A stretch of 64,000 bases of DNA from NCBI GenBank assembly GCA_009827225.1, contig WUAI01000015.1:1-64000 (forward strand), read 5' to 3'. The notes beneath the pieces are model-generated. The model was given only the letters and a program-made list of their open reading frames with translations, had not been told where the DNA came from and made no database searches. Position numbers and translations under genes: made by a program. The stretch comes from Flavobacteriaceae bacterium (lineage in GTDB: Bacteria; Bacteroidota; Bacteroidia; Flavobacteriales; Flavobacteriaceae). Positions within the stretch are counted from its first letter, which is position 1. The number at the start of each line of letters is the position of its first letter. Shown here piece by piece: positions 1-7,718 of the stretch.

Positions 1-114
1 AGTGAAAGCATTTCTTACACGTAAGAATCCTCTTATTTTTTATCACGGACGTTATAACGAAAATCCAAACGGCAGATTTGTCCTTTCTGAAATTACCCTT
101 AAAATCGAATTAAG

Positions 115-2301
115 TTATTTGGTGAACAGTAATTCCCGATACTTCGTTAATGGCCAGATCTCATCATCCACCATCAGTTCCAGCTTATCACAATGATACC
201 TTATCTCATCAAAATAAGGTTTCACAGTATTGCAATAAGCGAAAGCCTTCTTCTCTGCACTTTTTAATTTATTGGCATCTTTACGCGCCTGGGTCATCTC
301 ATTGATTCCCTGGTTGATTTTGCTGATATGAATACTGATGTCTTCAATTAGCTGTATTTGTTCCTTCGCTACTTTTTTGAAGTCGGCTTCATAAATTTCT
401 TTTAACCCTTTTACATTGTCGATCAGCAGGTTTTGATATTTGATAGCAGTAGGTATCACATGATTTCTTGCAATGTCACCCAAAACCCTTCCTTCTATCT
501 GTACCTTCATAGTGTATTCCTCTATCTGTATTTCGTATCGCGCCTGAATTTCCGTAGGTGTCAGAATCTCGAGTTCTTCAAAAAGAGTCACAGCCTTCTT
601 CGATAAATTCGCTTTCAGAGCCTCTGGTGTGGTTTTGTGATTGCTCAATCCTCTTTTCTTTGCTTCCTTTTCCCAGGCTTCACCATAGCCATCTCCTTCA
701 AATCGAATCGTTTTGGACTGCTTGATATATTCCCGGAGCACGTTGAAAATCGCATCGTCCTTTTTCAGCTTTTTGGTATCAATTAGTCCATCCACTTCAT
801 TTTTGAAGTCCATTAACTGTCTTGCCACAATGGCATTAAGAACGGTCATTGGGTTGGCACAATTTGCGGTAGATCCAACAGCCCTCAACTCAAATTTGTT
901 CCCTGTAAAGGCGAAGGGGGAAGTTCGATTTCGATCGGTATTGTCCAGCAGGATTTCAGGAATCTTTCCTACCACGTTTAATTTCAATTCTGTTTTTTCC
1001 TGAGGAGACAATTTACCATCGGTAACCTTTTCCAGTTCATCCAACACATGGGTGAGTTGTGAACCGATAAAAACAGAGATGATCGCCGGAGGCGCTTCAT
1101 TGGCCCCAAGGCGATGATCATTGCTTGCACTGGCAATTGAAGCCCGTATTAATTCCTCGTAATCATGAACCGCCTTAATCGTATTGATGAAGAAAGTTAA
1201 GAATTGCAGATTCTTCATGGGAGTACTCCCTGGGCTTAAAAGGTTCACACCGGTACTCGTTGCCAATGACCAGTTATTATGCTTCCCACTTCCGTTGATC
1301 CCGGCAAATGGTTTTTCGTGAAATAATACTTTGAACTGATGCCTGTCTGCAACCTTGTCCATAACATCCATCAGCAAGGAATTGTGGTCTACAGCAAGGT
1401 TGGCCTCTTCGAAAATAGGCGCCAGCTCGAACTGATTGGGTGCCACTTCATTATGTCTTGTTTTCACGGGAATTCCAAGTAGCATACACTCCTGTTCCAG
1501 GTCTCTCATATAATTGAGTACCCGGGTAGGGATACTTCCGAAGTAATGATCATCCAATTGTTGTCCTTTTGCTGAAGCATGGCCTAACAATGTTCTTCCA
1601 GCCATCATAAGATCCGGACGGGAAGCCGCCAGCGATTTGTCGATCAGGAAATATTCCTGTTCCCATCCAAGCGTTGCATACACCTTAGTAACATTTTTAT
1701 CAAAGTACTTAGCCACTGCAGTAGCTGCCGTATCCAGGCATTGCAGCGATCGGAGCAAAGGAGTTTTATTGTCCAGTGCTTCACCTGTGTATGCCACAAA
1801 AACTGTAGGAATACATAATGTGGTGCCATAAATGAATGCCGGGGAGGTAGGATCCCAGGCGGTATAACCCCGTGCCTCAAAAGTATTTCTGATGCCACCA
1901 TGTGGGAAACTGGACGCATCTGGTTCCTGTTGTGCCAACTGGTTGCCCCCAAACTTTTCTATGGCAGAACCATCCGAAGAAGTTTCAAAAAAGGCGTCAT
2001 GTTTCTCAGCGGTTGAACCTGTTAGTGGTTGGAACCAATGTGTATAATGTGTGGCTCCCTTCCCAATGGCCCACTCTTTCATTCCAATTGCGATTTGATC
2101 TGCAATTTTCCTGTCGATGTTGGCTCCTTTTTCAATCGCGTTATGAATCGCCTCACGAGCCTCCCTGGTAAGGTATTGTTCCATCTTCTGCTGATCAAAA
2201 ACATTGGAATTAAATAAGGCGGACCTCCGCTGAATTTCTTCTATAGTTTGCATAGAACGATGCTGCGCATCATGCAATGCCTGAAATCTAAGTGTTGCCA
2301 T
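115..2301 (-). CDS. glnN: type III glutamine synthetase (GSIII)
   Basis: ATP-dependent synthesis of glutamine from glutamate and ammonia in the cytoplasm. At 728 aa it has the size of GSIII enzymes, against about 340-470 aa for GSII/GSI. The catalytic Glu-rich motif GWEQEYFL lies at residues 212-219, the region NEVAPNQFELAP around 284-295, and the ATP/glutamate-loop motif NGSGKHNNWS at 336-345. The C-terminal third is the helical extension typical of GSIII. The gene is transcribed divergently from a second glutamine synthetase at 2477, with a 175-bp shared regulatory region containing a palindrome, so nitrogen control is likely. The ATG start fits family N-termini. Confidence 0.96.
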   Translation of the reverse strand: MATLRFQALHDAQHRSMQTIEEIQRRSALFNSNVFDQQKMEQYLTREAREAIHNAIEKGANIDRKIADQIAIGMKEWAIGKGATHYTHWFQPLTGSTAEKHDAFFETSSDGSAIEKFGGNQLAQQEPDASSFPHGGIRNTFEARGYTAWDPTSPAFIYGTTLCIPTVFVAYTGEALDNKTPLLRSLQCLDTAATAVAKYFDKNVTKVYATLGWEQEYFLIDKSLAASRPDLMMAGRTLLGHASAKGQQLDDHYFGSIPTRVLNYMRDLEQECMLLGIPVKTRHNEVAPNQFELAPIFEEANLAVDHNSLLMDVMDKVADRHQFKVLFHEKPFAGINGSGKHNNWSLATSTGVNLLSPGSTPMKNLQFLTFFINTIKAVHDYEELIRASIASASNDHRLGANEAPPAIISVFIGSQLTHVLDELEKVTDGKLSPQEKTELKLNVVGKIPEILLDNTDRNRTSPFAFTGNKFELRAVGSTANCANPMTVLNAIVARQLMDFKNEVDGLIDTKKLKKDDAIFNVLREYIKQSKTIRFEGDGYGEAWEKEAKKRGLSNHKTTPEALKANLSKKAVTLFEELEILTPTEIQARYEIQIEEYTMKVQIEGRVLGDIARNHVIPTAIKYQNLLIDNVKGLKEIYEADFKKVAKEQIQLIEDISIHISKINQGINEMTQARKDANKLKSAEKKAFAYCNTVKPYFDEIRYHCDKLELMVDDEIWPLTKYRELLFTK

Positions 2302-2342
2302 GAAGTGAATTTTGGCAAAGATAAGAATTTCACTTTTTTTAC

Positions 2343-2406
2343 AATACCCCCTAAAAAAATAGGGGTATTAACAAAAAAATACAATTTGTTGATAATTTAC
2401 CCCCTA
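2343..2406. promoter_or_regulatory. palindromic element between the two glutamine synthetase genes
   Basis: A dyad of arms AATACCCC (2343-2350) and GGGGTATT (2362-2369) sits in the divergent intergenic region. The 9-mer TACCCCCTA occurs at 2345-2353 and again, same orientation, at 2398-2406, a spacing of 53 bp or about five helical turns. This arrangement suits a dimeric regulator acting on both promoters. That it is a nitrogen-responsive operator is inference from the flanking genes. Confidence 0.5.
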
Positions 2407-2435
2407 TTTTTTTATGTCAGCAATATAGATTCATC

Positions 2436-2443
2436 TATATTTG
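2436..2443 (+). promoter_or_regulatory. promoter -7 element of the GSII gene
   Basis: TATATTTG matches the Bacteroidetes -7 consensus TAnnTTTG and lies 33 bp before the ATG at 2477. No clear -33 TTG was seen at the usual spacing. The upstream TACCCCCTA copy ends 29 bp before it, in the position of an activator or repressor site. Confidence 0.5.
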
Positions 2444-2476
2444 CCGCGTTAATAATCTTAATTCCAGCGAATAATT

Positions 2477-3505
2477 ATGAGTAAGTATAAGTTAGAATAT
2501 ATCTGGTTGGATGGTTATAAGCCCACCCAGAATATGCGAAGCAAGACCAAAGTGGTGAATGATTTCAGTGGTAAACTTGAAGATTGTCCTATCTGGTCTT
2601 TTGATGGTTCATCCACCAAACAAGCAGAAGGGAATTCTTCCGATTGTCTATTAAAACCTGTAGCTATTTATCCAGATCCGGCTCGCGAGAACGGATACCT
2701 GGTAATGACAGAGGTTTTAAATGCAGATGGATCTCCGCACGAGTCCAATGGACGTGCTACAATCGATGATAATGACGAGGACTTCTGGTTCGGTTTTGAG
2801 CAGGAGTACTTTATTATGGACACTCATACACAATTACCATTAGGATTTCCAATTGGGGGTTACCCGGGACCACAGGGATTGTATTACTGCTCGGTAGGTG
2901 GTAGAAATACTCATGGAAGGGATTTTGTGGAAGAGCATGCAGATCTTTGTATCGCCGCCGGCTTGAACTTTGAAGGTATCAATCAGGAAGTTGCCAGCGG
3001 ACAATGGGAATTCCAATTATTCGCCAAAGGCGCCAGAAAAGCAGGAGATGAAATTTGGGTCGCAAGATATTTGTTGGACCGTCTTACAGAAAAGTATGAC
3101 TACTATATAGAATACCACCCAAAACCTGTAAAAGGTGACTGGAATGGTAGTGGGATGCATGCCAACTTCTCTAATAGTGTACTAAGAACATGTGGATCTC
3201 AGGAAGTATATGAGAAAATTTGTGAAGCATTCCGTCCCGTTACTAAGGAACACATAGAAGTTTACGGGGAGTTCAATGATCAGCGTCTTACAGGATTGCA
3301 TGAAACTGCATCCATCAACGATTTCAGTTATGGTGTTTCCGATCGTGGAGCCTCGATCCGTATCCCTATCATTACCGTTGAAAATGGATGGAAAGGATGG
3401 TTGGAAGACAGAAGGCCTGCCTCAAACGGTGATCCATATAAAATTGCAGCAAGAATTATCAAAACGGTTAAATCTGCAAATATCCAGGTAGAAGCTACCG
3501 TTTAA
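2477..3505 (+). CDS. glnA: glutamine synthetase, eukaryote-like GSII type (beta-grasp)
   Basis: A second glutamine synthetase of 342 aa, the length of the eukaryotic GSII family rather than bacterial GSI (about 470 aa). The N-terminal beta-grasp region contains WSFDGSST (40-47); the catalytic motif FGFEQEYF is at 105-112 and the ATP-binding loop NGSGMHANFS at 223-232. The C-terminal segment keeps the conserved RRPASNGDPY. It lacks the adenylylation-site region of GSI, so control is probably transcriptional. It is monocistronic, preceded by a TAnnTTTG promoter and followed by a terminator. Function is confident; its division of labour with the divergent GSIII is unknown. Confidence 0.95.
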   Translation: MSKYKLEYIWLDGYKPTQNMRSKTKVVNDFSGKLEDCPIWSFDGSSTKQAEGNSSDCLLKPVAIYPDPARENGYLVMTEVLNADGSPHESNGRATIDDNDEDFWFGFEQEYFIMDTHTQLPLGFPIGGYPGPQGLYYCSVGGRNTHGRDFVEEHADLCIAAGLNFEGINQEVASGQWEFQLFAKGARKAGDEIWVARYLLDRLTEKYDYYIEYHPKPVKGDWNGSGMHANFSNSVLRTCGSQEVYEKICEAFRPVTKEHIEVYGEFNDQRLTGLHETASINDFSYGVSDRGASIRIPIITVENGWKGWLEDRRPASNGDPYKIAARIIKTVKSANIQVEATV

Positions 3506-3530
3506 ATCATACAGTTGGTTAAATTGAAAA

Positions 3531-3558
3531 TAGGCGCTCAGAAATGGGCGCTTTTTTT
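3531..3558 (+). terminator. intrinsic terminator of the GSII gene
   Basis: Stem GCGCTC/GGGCGC with a six-base loop followed by a run of seven T. It sits in the 51-bp convergent gap between glnA and the antiporter gene. Confidence 0.75.
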
Positions 3559-4507
3559 ATAGGAAAGCCAAACTAACAAATAGCAGGTATCCCACAAATA
3601 TGATGAGTCCTTTATACCTGCTGATTGAAAACTTCTTCGGAATAAATGCCAGGGGTATCAAAACTGCGGCAAACGATAACATCCAGAAGATATCACTACT
3701 CAGGATCTTGGGATCGGTAATGCCAATAGGTTGAATTACAGCTGTGATACCTAGCACAGAAGCTACATTGAAAATATTGGATCCTATTAAGTTCCCAAGG
3801 GAAATAGCTTTTTCCTTTTTCAATGCCGCAATAAGAGAAGCCGCCAGTTCCGGTACGGAGGTGCCCACCGCGATCATGGTCACAGCAATCACCCGTTCGC
3901 TTATACCCATTATTGTCGCAAGGTCAACCGCTCCTTTCACCAGCAATTCACTTCCTCCCCAAAGCGCGATACCGCCCAAAAGTAACCAAAACAGAATCAT
4001 GAAATTTGCGGTATTGGCAAGCTTGTCGTCTACTTCCTCTACTTCCGTGGCCGATTTGGATTTTCGGGCACGTCTCAGCAACAACCATAAATAGGTAATT
4101 AGCAGAAAGATTAAAATGGCACCTTCAATTCTATTGATCTCGTTACCGGTTCTCAACAAGAAATAAAGACCCACCGATAAGAACATCATTACCGGCCAAT
4201 TGAATTTGTAGAAATCCTTGTCGATGGCCAGCGGAGTAATCAAGGCCGTCACCCCGAGAACCAGTCCGATGTTCGCAATATTACTACCGATGACATTTCC
4301 CAATGAGATAGCCGAAAAGCCATCCAGGGCCGCCTGTACACTCACCAAAAGTTCCGGAGCCGAAGTCGCAAAAGAAACTACCGTAAGACCGATCACCATT
4401 CTGGAAAGTTTCAGCTTAAAGGAAAGAGCTACTGAAGCACGCACAAGGAATTCCCCTCCCGCTACCAATAATGCCAATCCCAGAATGATAAAGAGTACGC
4501 TCAGCAT
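3557..4507 (-). CDS. calcium/sodium antiporter (CaCA family, YrbG-like)
   Basis: Inner-membrane cation exchanger of 316 aa with about ten hydrophobic segments. It shows the internal duplication that defines the family: the first alpha repeat has GEFLVRASV, SFATSAPEL and GNVIGSNIAN, and the second has GSELLVKGAV, AVGTSVPEL and GNLIGSNIFN. The acidic residues in the two (S/T)xPEL motifs are the expected cation ligands. It stands alone, convergent with glnA and divergent from the BlaI gene. Substrate (Ca2+/Na+ against K+ or H+) cannot be decided from sequence. Confidence 0.92.
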   Translation of the reverse strand: MLSVLFIILGLALLVAGGEFLVRASVALSFKLKLSRMVIGLTVVSFATSAPELLVSVQAALDGFSAISLGNVIGSNIANIGLVLGVTALITPLAIDKDFYKFNWPVMMFLSVGLYFLLRTGNEINRIEGAILIFLLITYLWLLLRRARKSKSATEVEEVDDKLANTANFMILFWLLLGGIALWGGSELLVKGAVDLATIMGISERVIAVTMIAVGTSVPELAASLIAALKKEKAISLGNLIGSNIFNVASVLGITAVIQPIGITDPKILSSDIFWMLSFAAVLIPLAFIPKKFSISRYKGLIIFVGYLLFVSLAFL

Positions 4508-4607
4508 AGGTTAGATTAAAGAGCGAAGATAACAAGAAATCGGACGTCCTGCTTCATCCGGAAATATAATTCAGCAAAACAAAAAAATGTCTATTTAAAC
4601 AATATTT

Positions 4608-4663
4608 AACTAAAGTTTCAGTTATATAACTACAAATATAGTTGTTTAACTAGAAAAATAGTT
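4608..4663. promoter_or_regulatory. three tandem AACTA-N6-TAGTT dyads, putative BlaI operators
   Basis: Dyads begin at 4608 (AACTA-N6-CAGTT, one arm imperfect), 4628 (AACTA-N6-TAGTT) and 4648 (AACTA-N6-TAGTT). They are exactly 20 bp apart and lie just upstream of the BlaI start at 4677. BlaI/MecI proteins bind short dyads of this size as dimers and autorepress, so an autoregulatory operator array is the natural reading. The last dyad abuts the presumed -7 element. Confidence 0.65.
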
Positions 4664-4664
4664 T

Positions 4665-4672
4665 TAAGTTTG
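4665..4672 (+). promoter_or_regulatory. promoter -7 element of the blaI-M56 operon
   Basis: TAAGTTTG matches TAnnTTTG and directly follows the third operator-like dyad. It ends only four bases before the ATG, so transcription would begin at or very near the start codon, implying a leaderless mRNA or a promoter further upstream. Confidence 0.45.
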
Positions 4673-4676
4673 TCTC

Positions 4677-5033
4677 ATGGAACAATTAACAAACAAAGAA
4701 GAAGAAGTAATGCAGGCGCTATGGAGCCTGGAAAAAGCATTTGTAAAAGACTTACTTACTCTTCTCCCCAAGGGCAACCATTACAATACCGTTTCTACAA
4801 TAGTGCGTAACCTGGAAGACAAAAAATATGTGTCTCATCAGGCCTTCGGGAAGACGCACCAGTATTTTCCGCTAATCAGTAAGGAAGAGTATACCAAGAA
4901 ATTTATGAACCTTGCCACCAAGCGATATTTTGACAACAGCTATAAGAGTATGGTGTCCTTTTTTGCCAAGGAAGAAAAGATCAGTGCGGACGAGCTCCGT
5001 GAAATATTAGACATTATAGAGAAAAAGAAATAA
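4677..5033 (+). CDS. BlaI/MecI/CopY family transcriptional repressor
   Basis: Winged-helix repressor of 118 aa, the normal length for the family. The N-terminal half carries the DNA-binding fold (LTNKEEEVMQALW, then a recognition region around NTVSTIVRNLEDKKYV), and the C-terminal helices mediate dimerisation. In known systems a membrane M56 protease inactivates such a repressor; the next gene, one base downstream, is exactly that. Three phased dyads upstream suggest autorepression. There is no beta-lactamase or PBP gene nearby, so a link to beta-lactam resistance is not supported. Confidence 0.94.
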   Translation: MEQLTNKEEEVMQALWSLEKAFVKDLLTLLPKGNHYNTVSTIVRNLEDKKYVSHQAFGKTHQYFPLISKEEYTKKFMNLATKRYFDNSYKSMVSFFAKEEKISADELREILDIIEKKK

Positions 5034-5034
5034 T

Positions 5035-6942
5035 ATGGAAGTTTTTATCTATTTATTGAAATCGGCGGGAATCCTGAGTCTCTTTTTCCTGGTGTACTAT
5101 ATCGTCCTGCGTCAAAATACTCTGTTTACTGCGAATCGCCATTTTTTAATCGCAGGTATTCTGGTGGCCGCTATATTTCCTTCTTTGGAATTTACCCGTG
5201 TGGTTTACATAGATCCTCCGGTCTTACCGGCAGTCAATTTTACGGACGTGTCGATTCCAGCTTCTGAAATGATCACCTCCACCCCGTCTTCGGGAGTTGA
5301 TTTTTGGAGTATTGTGATATCGCTGTACGTTGTGGGTATGGCAATCATGTTGCTGAAACTCGCCATCCAGGTGGTTTCGGTATTGCGTTTCGTAAGATCT
5401 TATCCCAGTTATAAATCAAACGGCTATCGTTATGTAGAAGTTGATCGAGCGGTTTCTCCTTTTTCGTTCTTTAACTATATCGTATACAATCCGGAATCGC
5501 ACTCACAAGCAGAACTGGAAATGATCCTGAAGCACGAGAAGGTGCACGTCCGGCAATGGCATTCATTTGATATTCTCCTCGCGAATCTCAACCGTTCCTT
5601 TCAATGGTTGAATCCGTTTGCGTGGTTGTACAAATCGAGTATCGAAGAAAATTTGGAATATCTGGCCGATCATAAAACTATTTCGGAAGTTGATTCCAGA
5701 AAGGAATATCAACTGGCGTTGATCAAAGCTTCATCACCTTTGGTTTCGCCTTCGATCACGAATCCATTTTATCAATCATTTATCAAAAAACGAATTATTA
5801 TGTTAAACAAAAGCAATTCAAACAAAAACAACCTTTGGAAACTCGGACTCGTATTACCGGCTTTGGCATTCTTTCTTTACAGTTTTAATGTCACGGAAGT
5901 GGTAAAATACAACGAGACCGAACCAAAAACGGAAATTAAGGCTCAACCGGTTAAAGTGAAGCCAATTTTGAACAGCGATATTTCTGAAGAAGCTGCCAAA
6001 GAGATCATTGAAAAATCCTTGGATCCTGTTACTACTACTATTACTTCGGAAAAATCAACTCCTGAAAAGCCAGCTGTTACCACAACATTTGTCGAAGTTG
6101 GAAATCGAGAAACATCAGAATCTAAAACAGCTACTTTCATCCAGGAGGTGAAGGTTTTGATTACAAAAAACACGACCAACGAAGAACTGGAGGCCATCAA
6201 GAAAAGAATGAAAAAAGATCATGGTTTGGACATGAGTTACGAAGTGGTGCGTAATTCCAGCGGGGAGATCACCAACATTGCCATAAGTTATTCGGGCAAC
6301 GGAACGAATGGAAATTATACGGTGGACGATGACCGCGGGATCGAAGATTTCTATTTTTATCAAAACGAAGACGGCGAAACCGGATTCTGGTCGGAAGCTC
6401 GCGAAAAAAGACGACAAGAACGAAATGTCGAGAAAGAGATCCGTAAAAAAGAACGTGTCGCCCGAATGAAAGAACGCGAAATCGAACAGGAAGAGCGCAT
6501 GATGGATATGAAGAAACGTATGAAGCGACAAGAAGAACGAATGATGAAGCGCCAGGAAGAAATGTCGAGAAGACAAGAGGAAATTGCCAGGCGCAGTGAA
6601 GAGATCGCGAAAAAAAGTTACAATCTGGCTAAAGCGAGATCAAATAGCTGGTCGTCTGCCAAGTCCAAGGGGTCCAACGATGTGTATGTGTATTCCAGTA
6701 CGGGCGAAGACGGTGATGTGATCATCATCAACAAAGATACCACCGATGCCGAACTGGAGGATATCAAACGTGATCTTGCGGCTAAGGGCATCACTTTTAA
6801 ATATAGCAAAGTGAAGCGCAACGCCCGGGGTGAACTGGTTCGCATTAAGATCGTAAAAGATGATGGTAAAGGAAGTAAATCGACAGTGTTGGCTGCTGCC
6901 GACGATGACGATCCCATTGTTGATATCATTATAGACAATTAA
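5035..6942 (+). CDS. M56 family (BlaR1-like) membrane metallopeptidase with duplicated C-terminal domain
   Basis: Membrane zinc protease of 635 aa, partner of the BlaI repressor. Hydrophobic segments lie near residues 10-28, 38-50, 90-115 and 268-285. The zinc motif HEKVH is at 167-171, with the downstream ENLEYLADH at 205-213. No penicillin-binding sensor domain follows. Instead the region after 290 holds two similar modules (about 373-418 and 562-608, both with a TT-x2-ELE-x-IK core and a (R/K)N-x2-GE turn) separated by a Met/Arg/Glu-rich coiled coil at about 455-530. The presumed role is to sense an envelope signal and relieve repression; the signal is unknown. Confidence 0.88.
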   Translation: MEVFIYLLKSAGILSLFFLVYYIVLRQNTLFTANRHFLIAGILVAAIFPSLEFTRVVYIDPPVLPAVNFTDVSIPASEMITSTPSSGVDFWSIVISLYVVGMAIMLLKLAIQVVSVLRFVRSYPSYKSNGYRYVEVDRAVSPFSFFNYIVYNPESHSQAELEMILKHEKVHVRQWHSFDILLANLNRSFQWLNPFAWLYKSSIEENLEYLADHKTISEVDSRKEYQLALIKASSPLVSPSITNPFYQSFIKKRIIMLNKSNSNKNNLWKLGLVLPALAFFLYSFNVTEVVKYNETEPKTEIKAQPVKVKPILNSDISEEAAKEIIEKSLDPVTTTITSEKSTPEKPAVTTTFVEVGNRETSESKTATFIQEVKVLITKNTTNEELEAIKKRMKKDHGLDMSYEVVRNSSGEITNIAISYSGNGTNGNYTVDDDRGIEDFYFYQNEDGETGFWSEAREKRRQERNVEKEIRKKERVARMKEREIEQEERMMDMKKRMKRQEERMMKRQEEMSRRQEEIARRSEEIAKKSYNLAKARSNSWSSAKSKGSNDVYVYSSTGEDGDVIIINKDTTDAELEDIKRDLAAKGITFKYSKVKRNARGELVRIKIVKDDGKGSKSTVLAAADDDDPIVDIIIDN

Positions 6943-6959
6943 TGATGTAGTGTACGTTC

Positions 6960-6986
6960 AAAAGTCCCGCTTCGGTGGGACTTTTT
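6960..6986 (+). terminator. terminator after the M56 gene
   Basis: Stem AAAGTCCC/GGGACTTT closed by a GC-TTCG-GT loop and followed by T-rich sequence. It separates the BlaI-M56 operon from the small gene at 7004, although a hairpin this close could allow read-through. Confidence 0.75.
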
Positions 6987-7003
6987 ATTTGTACCTTTCC
7001 TCT

Positions 7004-7156
7004 ATGAAAAAATCGATTTTCAAAACACTCGCCAAAATCAATAAAGCCATTCTACCTAGTTTTACCAAGAGGGGACTGGATCTCGCCAAAGCCAAAAAAT
7101 GGCAACTGGCACTATTCGGCTATCGCCTTTGGGTAACAAAAAATGCTTTGGATTAA
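7004..7156 (+). CDS. conserved flavobacterial small basic protein (50 aa)
   Basis: A 50-aa basic protein. Position 7004 is preferred to the upstream in-frame start because that one would begin inside the terminator region. It reads like a short family I recall from Flavobacteriaceae, sometimes mislabelled SsrA-binding protein; it has no SmpB fold and is far too short. Residues K, R and hydrophobics alternate (LAKINKAILPSF, LDLAKAKKWQLAL), suggesting an amphipathic helix. It overlaps the 3' end of apt by four bases on the opposite strand. Function unknown. Confidence 0.6.
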   Translation: MKKSIFKTLAKINKAILPSFTKRGLDLAKAKKWQLALFGYRLWVTKNALD

Positions 7157-7668
7157 TACTGAAGTACCGAAAACGCATCGTAGCGTTTCAGTTTATCCCT
7201 ACCGTCCAGGAAGCTGAGTTCCATAATAAAATTACACTGAACAATTTCTCCTCCCAATTTTTCCACCAGATTACAGACTGCTTTAGCCGTACCTCCTGTG
7301 GCCAAAACATCGTCGTGGATTAATACCTTTTCTCCCTTTGAAATGGCATCTTCGTGAATTTCGAGGGCGTCCATCCCATATTCCAATTGATAAGGCTCGA
7401 GTAATGTGGTATACGGTAGTTTGCCCGGTTTTCGAACCGGTACAAAGCCGGCGTTCAGGTTTTGTGCGAGCAACATTCCGAAGAAAAATCCGCGCGACTC
7501 AATACCCACTACCTTATCGATCTTTTGGCCATTGACCAGGTTCAGTAATTCCTGCAAACACTGCCCTGAAGCCTCTTTATCTGCAAGCAAAGGGGTGATG
7601 TCTTTGAACACCACTCCGGGTTTGGGAAAATCGGGTATGATACGGATATAATCTTCGAGATCGAGCAT
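7153..7668 (-). CDS. apt: adenine phosphoribosyltransferase
   Basis: Cytoplasmic purine-salvage enzyme making AMP from adenine and PRPP. The 171-aa length is typical. The N-terminal IPDFPKPGVVFKDITPLL is characteristic of Apt, the region VVGIESRGFFFG follows, and the PRPP-binding loop appears as VLIHDDVLATGGTA near residues 115-128. It stands alone on the minus strand and shares the TTAA stop region with the small gene on the other strand. Confidence 0.95.
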   Translation of the reverse strand: MLDLEDYIRIIPDFPKPGVVFKDITPLLADKEASGQCLQELLNLVNGQKIDKVVGIESRGFFFGMLLAQNLNAGFVPVRKPGKLPYTTLLEPYQLEYGMDALEIHEDAISKGEKVLIHDDVLATGGTAKAVCNLVEKLGGEIVQCNFIMELSFLDGRDKLKRYDAFSVLQY

Positions 7669-7718
7669 GATTAAATGTACATAATTCGGATTGGGCTACA
7701 AAATAAAATGCTCATAGA

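Noticed and set aside
2-196. Possible small gene at the left edge of the window
   Set aside because: It runs over the 3' end of glnN, has no recognisable family and no promoter; more likely chance.
6115-6576. 153-codon open frame antisense to the M56 gene
   Set aside because: Composition is a reverse image of the Glu/Arg/Met-rich coiled coil; no family and no start signals.
4677-6942. Beta-lactam resistance system
   Set aside because: BlaI/M56 pair lacks a beta-lactamase gene and a penicillin-binding sensor domain, so resistance is not supported.
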